Positions 12,326 through 28,258 of a stretch of 64,000 nucleotides of DNA are shown here, piece after piece. The DNA is from Harmothoe impar. Taxonomy: Eukaryota; Annelida; Polychaeta; Phyllodocida; Polynoidae. Numbering within the stretch: position 1 is the stretch's first letter; each line of letters begins with the position of its first letter. The stretch lies in contig OX381720.1 in NCBI GenBank assembly GCA_947462335.1, positions 47,790,981 to 47,854,980 of the forward strand, given 5' to 3'. The position numbers were made by a program, and so were the translations under genes. The notes under the pieces were generated by a model that saw only the letters and a program-made list of their open reading frames with translations, had not been told where the DNA came from and searched no databases.

Positions 12326-15187
12326 CATAAACTCACAGTGATGACATTTTTACACCATATCCCCATCCGCTGCAGGGGGCAAAGGTTGTATCTTGCCCCC
12401 AGCCCCTTCCCTCCCCAGTAGATCCTGTCAAACCAACCATCCATATAAGATATAGCCATCACTAAAAGGCATCTCTAGTTTTCTCCTGTCCTGTCTCTCT
12501 GTGACTAATGTTGTCTGTTCTGTAGTAAATAGAAAAGGGTTGTCCGCCATAATTTCCAACCCGTCCTCCTCTATCAGGACTACCACGTGTGCAGTTATTA
12601 ACCATTTATAAGGGCGGGATCGAGCTGTAATTCATTATGCCTTTTTGTCGGAATGATGCACAAGTGTAGTATCTGTGAGCAACCTATTCATTAATGCAGC
12701 ATGAAAACTCTCATGTTGTCCTTACAGGGTTAAGATTCTCCTGAAAGATCGACATGAAGTATGATGGCAACGTATGAACATGAAGCCTCTGGAACATTAT
12801 GCTGTACCTAAAGGGTTAGTATCAATAGTGTCTTACAGGGGATGTATAGGACATATGCTACAGCAATGGAAATATTCTTTGCCTCAATAACATCCTATCA
12901 CCAATAGTCTGAATAGAAACTTATCCAATAGCTTTCTTTTGGCTGAATCTTTTGTCATTTGAACAGTCATTATATTATACCAAGAAATCTTGCCACTATT
13001 CTTCCTTATAGCCACAAGTAAGAAGACGTACGGGGTTTCTACAGTGGCATGGTATGTGTCACTGTGTGCACACACTAGGGGAGCGTGGGGTTGTCTGTGT
13101 GTATAGACTTTCATTAAAAAAGACTGAGTGATGAATGAGCAAAAGGACGTGAGACCCTAGTAGCCCTTGGTACAGTTCTCTTCCTTTTCTATCTTCCTCT
13201 GCAACCCCAGTTCCTACACTGCAGACATAAATTGCCAATTAGTAAGTGATGATAGGTGTGTGAATTATGCAGTATTGGTCTGTGTACAAATTGAAATATT
13301 CTTCTTTTTATTTGGAGGGGGGGTACAGGTAGTGTGAAATGGACCAACCCAGGCAAGCTTAAATAACTACCAGTACATGTACTTTGAGAAAAGATAGGTT
13401 AATAGCCTTAACTATCATTTGCCATAGATATTTGAGAGATTCACTGATTCATGTATGCTGTAAGTAACTTATTATACCAAAATGTCAATGGAATTAAAAG
13501 AGTAATATACCACAGATGTTTAACATACCACATGTCACCAACTTGAAATACCTTAGTCGGAGTGGAAAAAGAAATTTCCTCCCTATTGTTTGGTCTAAAG
13601 GCAATATCCCTCTCCTAAACTTCTGCTACTGGGTGAGCCACAGAACTCCCAGTAAAAGCAGTATCCTGACTCGTGGTGTCCAGGTTAGTTATTCCAGCCC
13701 TTCTGTACTCTGCTTCATTACTATATTTTACTACACTTAGAAGGCATACTGCTCCCTCCCCCACCCCCAGTGCTAACATATCTTCATGTAGCCCCATTCC
13801 CTTTTACATCCCTCTAGGTCTTCAATCTAGATCTAAGGTGGCACAACTTTGTGGGACTTAACTTTGTATTCATATAGAATCGAATGTACCCCCATGGATC
13901 ACTATACAGTTGTCTCAAAGCTTAATGGGGAATAATTTAATGTAGTTATTAACCACTAATTTTACACCCCTGTAGCTCCAGATGATTGCCTTGAGGTCCA
14001 TGTACATTTATTGCCGTGCTTGACCTTTCTGGAGTAAATCATGCTGACCCCATAGGCTCCATGAATGCAACATTGGTAAGCTTTTTACCATAAAAAAGGC
14101 TGCATATTCTTTCAATCACAACCTGTATAGTATCTAACCTTGGACATAGACAAGGTTTAAGCTGACTTTCCGTACCAGCAGCTTCCACCTGTCAGTGAAG
14201 CCTGCCATGAATATGGTACCCCGGGGATGCATCTCTCTGTGGTACTGAATCCAAGTCTGGAGTTCAACCCTCACTGCCTTGTTGCAGATGCATACAGACC
14301 AGTCAACAGTCAAAAGCTGATTAGCCTATTCTAATTAGCAAGTGTACAGGGACAGGGATACTTTCTAAAACCTTAACAAATCTGGTCTTCTGTTCAGAGA
14401 GGTATAGATCGATGAGAAACACTATTTCAATTTTCCCCTCATCAATTTTCAGCAGGAAATCCGACAGTTTACAAGGTGATTTAGGGCAGCCAGCTGATTG
14501 GTTTCCTGTTGGTGCTTTGATCAAGTGGTCATTGCCTTCATTCATTGAACAATATTGAGAGGCACATTGATCTTCATTGTTTACTGCATGCATTCAATGT
14601 TATATATTTGAATTACGATGGTCCTGATCATGCACCCTTATTTTGCCTAAACTAACGTTGATATATGCTTGTGACTAAACTGGACCCCACTTTACTGTGT
14701 GATAAGGTCCCAGTAGAACATTCCAGACTCTAATGGTTGTACTGTTCCATTAGGAATGCCTGGCTAACTTTTTATGATCCATAATGTGTCCGGTGTTGGC
14801 GGGTATAATGGACAGAAGGCGGCTGCACTAGATACCCTAGAGGGTGGGTTATACGTCAATGCCCTGTGTATGAACTATAAATATAGAGGTAGTTTCCAAA
14901 TGTAACTCTTGCCTGGGGCTACTGACTTAAAAAGCTGGTCCTAGACAGGATAATTAATTTACTATGCAGCTATAGGCAGCATCATGTGGGGGAGGGTGGC
15001 AAAGGATTGTAAGACAACATGCAAGCTGGTAGAGGATACATAATGTTGACTACAATCTAGAGGACAGTGCCTAGATGGAGAGGGTTCTGTCAGTGCATCA
15101 CTATGTAGGTAGGGTCTAATTGATTGTGCAGAACTAGATGACCATTGCACGAATGACAAATATGCCAACGAAGTACGGCCGAGTTGG

Positions 15188-15285
15188 TGTATAGGTACTA
15201 GTATAGCTCACCAGGGTTAGGGGTGAGCTCAGGTGGTAGGTCATCTAATTTCGGACCCACTGGCCCTATGGGCCTGAATCCCCAC
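15188..15285 (+). repeat. tRNA-like (SINE head?) sequence
   Basis: A GAGCTCAGGTGGTAGG stretch resembles a pol III A box. About 40 bp further, GCCTGAATCCCC resembles a weak B box. I cannot fold a convincing cloverleaf, so this is at most a tRNA-derived SINE remnant. Confidence 0.3.
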
Positions 15286-17409
15286 CAGTGCACTACTTCA
15301 CCTATAGGACATATAGCATAGTAGAAATGAATTCCTGTCGACATCATATACTATTCCATACAGTGTCATACTATGTAGTATGTGATGTAAGATAGCCCTT
15401 GCTTCTGTCAAATATAGGTGCAGGATTTCTACCTTCACTTCAGCTATTCATAATTTAGGGCACTACGTTGATGCATCATGACAACAAATGGACATAGCTC
15501 CTTGGGGCATCATGCCATCTTAAAATGGTTGTTAATAGTATGGTATAGGGGATTTAGGACATATACAAGAGTAAAATAGACGTAATCGGCCTGGTATAGA
15601 AACTAAATCTTCCTTTTGATTGAATCATTCTGCATTTTAACGCCTTGGTGTTATACCAAGAAATCTTGCCACCATTATGTTCTTATATGATAACCACAGT
15701 GGGAAGACATATATATGTGTCCAGGTATGTGGCTCTGTGTGCATACACTGTCAGTGTGTGTGGGTTGTGTGTGTAGACTTCTTTTTCAAACTTGAGTGAT
15801 GAATGAGCAAAAAGAAGGGGGATCCACAATAGCGCTGGGTACACATTGGACTCTTTTTTTCCCACTGCAGATTTGAATGTATCAATTAGGCAGTGCCCTT
15901 AGGTATGTGGATGATACAATATTTGTCTCTGTATATGCTACAAATGTGATAAGTATTTCTTTTTGGATGTGTGATAAACGTACACCCTACCACCAGGTAT
16001 CAATGGATCAAACCAGGCAATGTTAAATAACTATATGAAAATAGAGGAGCTTTACAAAAGTTGTGTTCTGATTTATTATGAGTTATCATTTTACACTGTG
16101 AAACCCCCACCAATTCATTTATACTGTGAGACTTGACCAAAATGTCAAAGGTGTGACTGCGTTAAAACACCATGAACATTCCCCATGCCACCAGGTGCGA
16201 TGTGATGATTTAAATGGAAATAGCTAAGTCCCTTTGGAATTAGAAAAGTTTTTTTTGAGTACAAATGAATTTCCTTCTTCAATTGTTGGTATAGTACAAG
16301 TTCAGACTTTTTGCCTACACTTCTGCCATTGGGTGAACCACAGAGCTCCTAGGACAAGCAGCATCCTGGTACCGGATAGTCCGGGTTAGTTATTTCAGCC
16401 GTTCCCTACTCTGCCTTCATTACTATACTTTACCACACTTAGGAGGCACCCTGCTCCCTGCTCCTACCCCCTACTTCCAACATAGATCTTCATGCATCCC
16501 CTTTCTCCTCTATATCCTTCTGATTCTTCATCTATACCTTAAGGCACATGTGTAAGTAGCTGGATATGCTCACTAACTGGATACCTACCATTGGCATGCA
16601 GAATGTGGTCCTACATGCCCTGAATAAGCCTCCCAGCCGGGGTTGCTTAACATTGAAATATTACTTTCAGTTTATACAATCGTCCATCAATGACAACTTT
16701 TCAAAGCTGTTTCATTTTGTTTAGTTTCAGAATGTGTCGCTGTCAATCAGTGTACACCATTCTCCAAGACCCTGTGTTCCTCCTGTTGCTTAACCTACTT
16801 CCAAATATATACAGTGTATAGCTTATCCTCCAGACAGGTTCATGCTACTTTGAAACAGGTTTTTATGCTACCTAACCTTAGACAAAGACAAGGTTTAAGC
16901 TGACTTTCCGTACCAGCAGCTTCCACCTGCCAGTGAAGCCTGCTGTGAATATGGTACCCCAGGGATGCATCTCTCTGTGGTACTGAATCTAAGTCTGCTC
17001 CTCACAGCCCTCATAGCCTGCTTGTAGATGCATACAGCACCCAGCGAAAAGCCAACAACTGATTAGCCTACTCTTTGGCATGCAGAAAGTGTACAGGGAC
17101 AGGGGTACTTTGAAATACCTAAATGAATTGGCTTTTCTGGTTACAGTGGTATAGACCGTTTGGAATGCAATTTAGCATTGAGCAGCAATATATTATACCA
17201 AGACCTGGAATACTTTTAATGTGCTGTTTGGGCACTCACTCATTCAATTTGGTACTTTCATTGAGCGGTCATTCTATTACTGACATCTATTGGCCTATAT
17301 GCATAGCTGACTATGATGAGGAAATCTATCTTCATAGTATATTCTTCATATGTCATTCGTGTTTGCTTTATGATAAACCAACCATTTACCCTGCTTTGCC
17401 TTAATTAAG

Positions 17410-17546
<137 letters not shown>

Positions 17547-17860
17547 ATTAATATGCTAGTAACTACTGGGGTGCCCTGCTGGTATGTATGGTAAAGTGGT
17601 GGCTGAAATCTTCCATTAGCAATGCCTGGCTAATTTTATATGATCCATAATTTGCTCACTGAAGGCAGGTATAATCGACAGAGGGTGACTGCACTAGATA
17701 CCCCAGAGGGTGAGTTATACATCAAAGCTCCCTGTATAAACTATAAATATAGGGGCAGTTCCCAGATGCAACCTCTGCCCAGGGCTACTGACATAAAAAG
17801 CTGGTCCTAGATAGGGGAATTAATTTGCTATGCAGCTAGGCTGTACAACATAGGAAGGGC

Positions 17861-20472
<2,612 letters not shown>

Positions 20473-20914
20473 ACCAGCTTAGCCAAATCTCGTGGCCGAG
20501 ATTAGGGTACAAGCAGGGTGCAGGTATTGTGAATAGGTTGTACCTGGACACTCCTAATGTCACCTGTGTCCAGTATAGTGTAGTGGTTAGCACTGTGGAT
20601 TTATGATGCAGAGTACCTGAGTTCAATTCTCTTCCAGGCAATGCCTGGTAATCAAATTCATAAGTAAAGCAATTTTGGAAACAGAATACATTATTCACAA
20701 TACTAAAGAAAATTTAGAAATATATATTTAAAGGACATACTGCTATTTGGCCTGGTAGGGATTTGAACTTGGGCTCCCAGCATTATGAGTCCACAGTGCT
20801 AACCACTACACTATCCTGGACAAGGTGATACAAGCATTGTCCAGTAACAACCTATTCACAATACCTGCACCCTGCTTGTACCCTAATCTCGGCCACGAGA
20901 TTTGGCTGAGCTGG
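20473..20914. mobile_element. 442-bp foldback with two inverted tRNA-like segments
   Basis: Arms of about 80 bp (20,473-20,556 and 20,832-20,914) are near-perfect inverted copies, sharing CCAAATCTCGTGGCCGAGAT. Inside each arm, facing inward, is a tRNA-like stretch: plus-strand about 20,566-20,645 and minus-strand about 20,747-20,822. Both have 'tagtgtagtggttagcac' (A-box-like) and GAGTTCAATTC / AAGTTCAAATCC (B-box-like). Stems do not pair as in a functional tRNA. Best read as two SINE heads captured in inverted orientation, or a foldback derived from them. Confidence 0.65.
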
Positions 20915-22025
20915 TCCTTGCAGAGCAAAGGGTTATGACTGTTAAAGTGTCTATGTATACGTTGGCTTGCATCCATTTTTCAGCCTATCTTTTTGATTGA
21001 CACAGACTAGGACCCGCCCACAGGTCCAAGGGTCATTATAATTACATCACACCCTTGACTATAATGGAGTGTGTGTGTGTGGGGGGGGGGGGCAATTAAC
21101 ATACATACAGGTATAGCTCCAAGCTGCACTGCCCACAACCACCAACTTGCATACCCGCACAAGGTATCCTGCATAAGGGCCCAGTCATTTATTACTAGCT
21201 GGGGGGGGGGGGGGGGGGGCTCCCGACCAATTTGTTGGTGGTAAACTCAACCCCCCTCTCCTACTACATTCGAATTTTCAAAAATTAACCCCCCTCCCCC
21301 CCCCCCCAAAAAAAAAAAATCATTGCATGCACTCGTGGTGATAAATATCTAAATGGACTATTTTGTTTTGTCCACCGCCCAGCATAGAGGCTTTTCCCGT
21401 TTTTTTTTGGAAATACAAGATCTCCTATGCTTAGGCACTGGAAGGCCGTATTCAATGCCCCCCTATGGAATACAATGTGGCCGTATTGAATGGGCTAAGA
21501 AAATGTTGTTTTTCCTTCATTAAATGACTCCTGGGGGCTGGGGCGCATCCCCCTCAGCCTGCGGCTTCGTGGGATACTGGCCCAGCCCCCACTCATGAAA
21601 TGGTATCAATGGGCGTTGGCATTTGTCTATTTATTTATCATGCCCCTTCCCACTATATCCACCAGCCCCCCTCCCCCCCCCCCCTATCCCCTGGCTCTAA
21701 CGTGATGTCTGGTCTCTCACATACCACGAGTACAAGCACCACTCACCCCTGTACTGACTCCCCTGCAGTGGGGCCTGATGCTACGGCCTAGGCGAGTGCA
21801 GGAGGGTCATTATGGTTACAGAATGCCTTTGACCATGGACACAAAATACCAATAGCAGAGGTTAGAGTTGTAGATTGCACCCAATAATAGAACAGTGGGG
21901 GGCAAATAAAAGCCACGTGGGTGAAACTGTATAGGGTATATGAACCATATCTCACACAGAAACGGTCACATAAATGCATTATAAATTGTTATAAAATACA
22001 TATATGTTTCGGTACTCTCTTATAT
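20915..22025. other. Intergenic, homopolymer-rich
   Basis: Long G runs (21,080; 21,200) and C/A runs (21,295-21,315; 21,670). No exon, RNA gene or element boundaries are recognised. Confidence 0.4.
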
Positions 22026-23010
22026 GTGGCTGCAGATGGGTCAAAAGCGAGGCGAGGCGACTTTCGACCTAAGGCAATAATAAAAGCGACCTGGCGACCT
22101 TTGAACAAAATTGACAATACATTAGAGGGTCCAAAAAAGCGACTTTCCGACCTGGACCCCTTAATTTCGGCGACTTTCCGACCTCATGGGGGGGGGGGGG
22201 GCCCTCTGCACCCCCTTATATACCACAAGTATAACAATAGTAAAAACTGCAGACTATAGGCCCCCATGCTATGACTCAGATAAGTAATTATAAAAGAGTT
22301 TAGTCTAATGATCCTATCATGGTACATGTACCTAACCACGTGGAGGCCTCTGTTTGCCCCCAAATCACCACCCTGTGACGTAGTAGTACAGGAAACTCTA
22401 ACCTCTGCTATAGGGGTTACCAGTCAGTGCTATTTATGGGTGATTTGGGATCAAACAAAGCATAGCAGACAGGTAGATTCAAGTAGAACCTACTAGTGAG
22501 GAACTAAAATGCTCCCTTACCCCAAGTCCCCCCCCCCATGTCTCGTGTTGATCTTAAGAAATGCTCATGTCGCCATATCGATCTTAAGATCCATGTCACT
22601 ATCTATTTTTTCCTCCTGTCCCATGTCACTATCTAATTTCTCCTCATGTCCCATGTCACTAGGGCCAAAAAAGGTCCATGTTGCCGTGTCAAATTTAAGG
22701 GTCTAGGGCCATACCCAGGGAATACTGTTGGTTTGTATGGGGGTGCAGAGGGGTCCCCCCACTCAGGTCGGACAGTCGTCGAAATTAAGGGCCTCAGGTC
22801 ACAAAGTCGCCTTTTTAGACCATGTATGCTATAGTCAAAATTTTCCAAAAGTCGCCAGGTCACTTATATCATTGTGCCATGTCGCCAGGTGGGGTCCTTG
22901 ATGGGGGGGGGGGGGGTCCTCATGTTGCATGTCGGACTTAAGAAAGGGCCTTGCAGGTCGCCTGGAAAACACCAAGGTCGCCAGGTCGCTTTTGACCCAT
23001 CTAGAGCCAC
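22026..23010. mobile_element. 985-bp element with GTGGCT ends and GCGACCTGG subrepeats
   Basis: Left end GTGGCTGCAGATGGGTCAAA and right end (reverse complement) GTGGCTCTAGATGGGTCAAA form TIRs continuing into AGCGA. Inside both ends are clusters of 'gcgacctggcgacc' or 'gcgactttccgacct' motifs in opposite orientations. The middle has tandem 'cccatgtcactatcta' units (about 22,585-22,660). No coding sequence and no certain target duplication, so the superfamily is open. Confidence 0.65.
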
Positions 23011-25578
23011 TTGTATGATCCCCATGGATGTGAAACTGCCTTGTGCATTGTTTGATCCCCATAAGGTGCTTGGGCATACCGACTGATCAAGTCTATAGGT
23101 GATAGCTATTATGGAGTAATGTTGGTGGCCTATATTCCGACACCCCCCCCCCTCCCCACCCAACACACACCTATGCAGTTACAGATACAGTGGGGGAGGG
23201 GGTGGGGTTAGAGGGGGCTGTGGTGTGTGCTATATTGGTACCTCCCAGTTGTTGGTGAGCAGTAGTAGGCAGTGTAGTGATAGCTATAATAACACGTTTG
23301 AATGAGAAATCCCTTATATGGTACATAGTATTAGGGCAGCCAAAGGGGGAGGGGCAAGAGTAGAGGCACATGGGCGCCCTCTGGTCTTGGTCAGTGCGAA
23401 TATGTTATCACTTTAACAGTGGTCCAAAAGGTGGAGCCACTGTATCTCGCTAATGCGGAATACCCGCACATGAAGCTACAAGCATGGACCTGAATAACCG
23501 AAATGAATTATATGAATAGAATAATCACTGAATCCTCGTAAGGCCTACTTGCCCTTATTCTGAATAATAAGAGCAATCGATATCAGCGTGGGGGTATCTC
23601 TCTCCTCTTGTTAGTCAAATCGATACGGGTCAATAAATAATGGTACCCTGAGAAATCGATGTTTCTTCCTCAATCTAATCTAGGGCAGTTTCTGCTGGGA
23701 CCAGTAACAACATCTTTAATATTAATGCCAAGAAACACGTCCGCCACTATCTTGGATGATTACTGTTTGGGCCTTATTTATAGATCATGGCCCAGTTTGG
23801 GTGAGGTCAGTTAGCCATAATTATATCATTTATTAGGATATCACTGTACAAATAGGCCTACGCTGAACTATGACCCCTGTTAGAGTCCTGTGAATTAGGT
23901 TATAATGTGGATCGATGGACATTTTATCATACAGCACGTTAAACCTTTATATAATTATATGCCACAGGATTTGTAAATTAATTTAAGACGCAGTAGATAC
24001 AAATGTATACACTGTTAACGGTTGGTTGCCATTTGTGTAGGTGTACAGGAGATTTTACCGTAGGTGTACAGTTTATTGTAGGTAAACAGTAGAATCCACA
24101 GTAAACCTGCAGTAAATTCTACTGTAAATCCATTCTACAGTAGATGGTACTGTAGATTGTACAGTAGATTCTATCGTGTACATACACTAACTATTTACAG
24201 TATACACCACATAGGTATATGTACCTTTAACCATTTATAAAGAATTATCACATATGAGTTTAGCAATAAAATAATCACCAGGCATTACACTATAATCATA
24301 ATTAAGATATCCTCATAATTCTATGCAAGAGTGTATAATATGGCTATATTTTTATCCCAGGCCAGTATTAAAAATTCCCGACGTGGGGAAAGTCTACACC
24401 CCCAAGTGCTCTATGATATGACTGGTTATCTTAACTCTGGAAGAGTGATCGCCAGGCCAACCCACTTCAGAGATAAGTCACATATCTACCATTCTGAGGA
24501 GCATTTATATAATCCTCATACGTTATCAGTTGCCAATCACCCATATAGATTAAGACATTTCATTAAGTATGCACAGGCCATGCAGTTAATCCTTACAATG
24601 CAATGAATTAGGACGTTATCTCTAATGGCCCCTCTAATATCGCTATCGAGGGGCCATTCATAAAACATGTCATGCAAGAGGGTAAGGCTGTGTGTTGGCT
24701 AACCCTGATAGGTGTATAGCCTTATTAGGGGAAACGCTAGACAAGAGGGTACTAGGGAGTTTCTCTTCAGCTGTCTGTCTTTTCGTCTTTGTCTCTCTGT
24801 GTCTGTGTCTGTGTCTGTGTCTTTCTGTATATATACACACTTTGGCTCCATCTACCTGGTAGAGTCGTAGGCACTGTATGAAGCTTGCAGGAGCATAAGT
24901 CACTGTGTGTTATAGGCTACTAAAATAAAATATGATGAAGCTTATATCGTATGGAAACGTTTGTATGAAAAAGTTTTCAGAGAGAAATTGATTTTAAAGT
25001 TCAGAAATATTCATGAAAAGGGTTCTGGAAATATACGTTCAGAAGTGGGTACATTATAGAATGGTTTTAAAACGATTTTTGATGTGTTATTTATAAACAA
25101 ACATGCGCAAACGTTACAGCCGTATTCCTTGCTCCCTTGGCAAGGCTATGTAGCCTAGACTGGGCTACCAGGTTAGCAGTTGAATACCAGGGCCCTCTGG
25201 TGGCTTTAACGGATACCTATGTCAGCTCAGAGAGGTGCTGGTACAAGTGCTGCACAGTGCTGCCTGCTGGAAGAGGATGACCGAGAGTAGTTGATGGAAA
25301 CATTTTGTTCACCGACAAGGACATGATCCATTATGTGTATTAGTTATAACAGGTTCAATAGACTTCTACACAACTATGTGTATCAACTGCTCAAAGTTAG
25401 ATAATTACTGATCTCAGAAAAAACACAATGTCAACTGAATCGGTTGAATTCTCCTTTCTCATGCATATACATCCCTTCAGAATGTATCAGACATGAGGAG
25501 GAGAGTGTATTTAATGTTGTTGTAACATTGATTGATAGCCACATGCTGTAATATTACTGTAATTTGGAATTCCCTAAA
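23011..25578. other. Intergenic, nothing recognised
   Basis: A short cryptically repetitive patch of ACAGTAGA/TACTGTAGA words lies at 24,060-24,190. A (TCTGTG)n-like run lies at about 24,790-24,825. The 91-codon open frame at 24,331-24,606 has no motif or neighbour to support it. Confidence 0.4.
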
Positions 25579-25581
25579 GTA

Positions 25582-27113
25582 GGGGAGAGAGGGGCACATT
25601 GACCACCTGGGCACATTCAACCACTCGCTCTCTTTGCTATTCCTTTGGGAATTTTCCAGCAGTTTGCCTACCACATAACCCCCTTATAAAGACAGTTCAG
25701 AGCAGCAGCATAATGTTTAGTTTGGGATGCTGAGAAGAAACCCAGACAATATTAAAGAATTTATGCTCCTGAAAGTAAATATTTGAAATTGTTAAACTTT
25801 TGTTCTCATGTTGTTATGAAACATTGCTGGCCTAACATCTGTATGGAGATCAAAATAAGCATATGAACGCTTGAATAGAACCTGATTTTACTCCTGAGTG
25901 TATTATGTAATCTGAATTACATCAAGCTTAATTATGATGGCCCGCATGGGGTACATTGAGCCATAAGATTTGGGGCACCTTGAACCATGCTCTTGAAGGA
26001 ATAGTTCCATTATTTAACACATATGCACCTATGCATTGTAGTGTATAGAAGGACAAGGTATGACTGCTCCTCACCAGAGGGCAGCAATATTTACAAGGTC
26101 TCCTGGTCAGCTTGTAGGTGAGTGATGAGATGATATAACTCACTTCAAACTCTGGGGCTACAATAGGCTAGCCTAACAAGTAGGCCTACATATTTGAAAA
26201 CACATAGTTTATTAGAGTTGAGGTACACACAAAGACACAGACATATAAGATACAATTTGGTTAAACAATTATGATAGAATACATAGTTTGCCAATTGTAA
26301 TGGTAAATTCATTAGGGGCAATTTCACAGTGTCTTTATTCCAAGAAATATTGTTTCTTTCAAGCAGAACAGCCTGTTACATCATAAAAGAATGTAATCAG
26401 AGATTTATATAGACTTTGCAAATAGCAGCAATGCTCTTAAAATGGTTCATATTGACCTAAAGGGAAATATGAAAGGCTCTTACCCAGTCACTACTCTAGA
26501 AACTATAATTGGCAGACTTGTGTGCATTAAATACCGTAAATTCTCGCGTATAAGCCTAACTCGCGTATAAGCAGCACCCCTAACTTTGACAAATTATATA
26601 AGCCGCAGAGGGGGTCTGAATATTGCGATTTTGGTACTGTAGTATACTAATAAAAACTCTCGTATAAGCCGCACCCTATATAGGCATGTTTGGTATCAAA
26701 AAAAAGCTGAGTCTGACTCGCGTACAAGCCGAGGCTTCTACGCGAGAATTTACGGTATGTATATTTTATATTCAACCTGATGCAAAAGGAACAGAAGCAA
26801 TTAATTTCATCTAAACTGTCAATAATAGATCTATATTGCTGGTTATTTGAACCATTTTATTTATGTGGTTCAAGGTGCCTCAGTGGGTGGCTCAACCTGC
26901 CCAGGGCATGGGGCTCATTGAACCACCCCAAGATTTTATTTTCAAAAATTCAAAAGAAATACAAAAAATGATCACACTTGTGTTGCCATAGGTCGTCATA
27001 TGTTGCAATGATATGAGGTAACTGCCAGATACAAAATTAAAGTTCAGGTGACTTTAATAAGGCCAGGAAAAAAATTAATGTGCAGAAGTGGTTCAACATG
27101 CCCCTCTCTCCCC
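25582..27113. mobile_element. 1.53-kb TIR element with GGGGAGAGAGGGGCA ends
   Basis: Left GGGGAGAGAGGGGCACATTG and right (complement) GGGGAGAGAGGGGCATGTTG are inverted and each is flanked by TA. Subterminal inverted motifs 'ggggcaccttgaacca' and 'ggttcaaggtgcc' lie near 25,970 and 26,870. No transposase is visible. A family C element is nested inside. The TA flank fits Tc1/mariner-like insertion, but that is inference. Confidence 0.6.
26532..26757. mobile_element. Family C MITE (TA-CCGTAAA ends)
   Basis: The ends TACCGTAAATTCTCGCG and CGCGAGAATTTACGGTA are perfect inverted repeats. Inward they continue as 'tataagcc' and 'ggctt', with internal copies of 'ctcgcgtataagc'. TA lies at each boundary. 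Related copies are at 40,857 and 60,327, and a right end at about 41,515-41,538. Confidence 0.75.
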
Positions 27114-27333
27114 TATGCTGAGCTGGAGACCAACACTTGTGCCCTCTAGTTCACAATTTCACCACCAGGTGTCCTCGTTGCGGCGTTCTCCCCCCCCCCC
27201 CTTGTGTGGGGACTTTAAAAAGGTTGAAAACCTGTCAGGGGGTGTATCAGGGTGAGGTGATTTCAATCGACAAGATCTCCTTTGCTATTCACTCTATGAG
27301 CACTATAGAAGCTGTTTCTAAAATGCGAATATT

Positions 27334-27662
27334 AGGGGGTGTTCATTTATTGAATACAGGGGGTGGTGGTGAAATTTCGTGCGGAGGGGCAAACCTTTTT
27401 TATGCCCTCCCCCCCTCGAGAGCATGTGGAACGTTTTGTGTCCCCCCCTCGCCAAAAGTGCCGAAAATTGTTCGCCCACCCCCCTTTGAACTGTAGTAAC
27501 CTGCGGGCTTTTTTTTTGCTAAAAAGGGGCTTAAATTGTTACCCCCCCCCCCCTTCAAGAGGGGGTCAGAATTTTTTAGGCCCCCCCCCTCAGGAGGGGT
27601 CGGAAATGTTTGCGCCCCCCCCCCCAACCCACACCCCCCCCCCGTAACTAATAAATGAGCAC
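27334..27662. mobile_element. Family A MITE (GGGRGTG ends, TTA duplication)
   Basis: The left end 'ggggtgttcatttatt' and right end complement 'gggagtgctcatttatt' are flanked by TTA. The interior is alternating C/G runs with 'gtcggaaatgttt'-type words and a 'tttgctaaaaagggg' core. The same core occurs in the copies at 33.2, 39.1 and 41.1 kb. Confidence 0.65.
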
Positions 27663-27877
27663 TCCCTTAGTACCATAATTCGAGGAACGGGAGGCCTATT
27701 GGGGTTAGGCCATGGGAATGAAAGTAAGAGTTTACCGTCTGGGACTTTTGGAAAACAGATGCGACCTTTTTTCATTATTCATTTTTCATTATTAGGGATT
27801 TCCTTAAAAAGCTGAACTTTTTTGAAAACTGTAAAATATTTTTCAGATCTTTCAAGAAATCAAAAAGCAAAACGTTA

Positions 27878-27881
27878 GGTT
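27878..27881. repeat. Target duplication of LTR retrotransposon (left copy)
   Basis: GGTT lies directly before the 5' LTR. The same GGTT follows the 3' LTR at 37,805-37,808. A 4-bp duplication suits Ty3/gypsy integration. Confidence 0.8.
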
Positions 27882-28045
27882 TGTTGGGGGGCGCATCGGA
27901 CGTGCGACACCAGAATCCAAGATGGCGGACTTGAGCGCACATGGCAGACAGTGTCCCAACATGTATTGATGTAGATCTACTGGTAACTCAACTGATAATA
28001 AAGAAGTCTAACATCACTCTGACTCACAGCTTGTATGCTCCAACT
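27882..28045 (+). repeat. 5' LTR
   Basis: 164 bp, begins TGTTGGGGGG and ends CTCCAACT (imperfect TGTTGG/CCAACA inversion). It contains AATAAA ('gataataaagaag', about 27,994), a plausible polyadenylation signal. It matches 37,641-37,804 except for about three substitutions. Confidence 0.9.
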
Positions 28046-28061
28046 TGGTGTCAGAAGTGGG
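28046..28061 (+). promoter_or_regulatory. Primer-binding site, tRNA-Leu type
   Basis: TGGTGTCAGAAGTGGG lies immediately after the LTR. It is complementary to the 3' end of animal tRNA-Leu (…CCCACTTCTGACA plus CCA), a known primer for Mag-like elements. Confidence 0.85.
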
Positions 28062-28258
28062 GTCAGTTTCAAACACAGGAGCTGTCAAGAGCCAGAGTCA
28101 CCAGCAAGTCACAAGTGGGTATCACCTTCAATTTTCATTCAGACTGTCTGGAAGTGGAAATTATAGTGTAGGCCTAATTGCACCAGATCTAATAGTAATT
28201 AGCACACTAGTAGCCCTAATTGTTCCAACTCAGATCAGGACCCACCTTCATCTACACT

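Noticed and set aside
20566..20822. Two functional tRNA genes
   Set aside because: Only A- and B-box-like words are present. Acceptor and T stems do not pair, and both lie in a foldback.
24331..24606. 91-codon open frame as a gene
   Set aside because: No motif, no splice sites, no conserved context. It may be chance.
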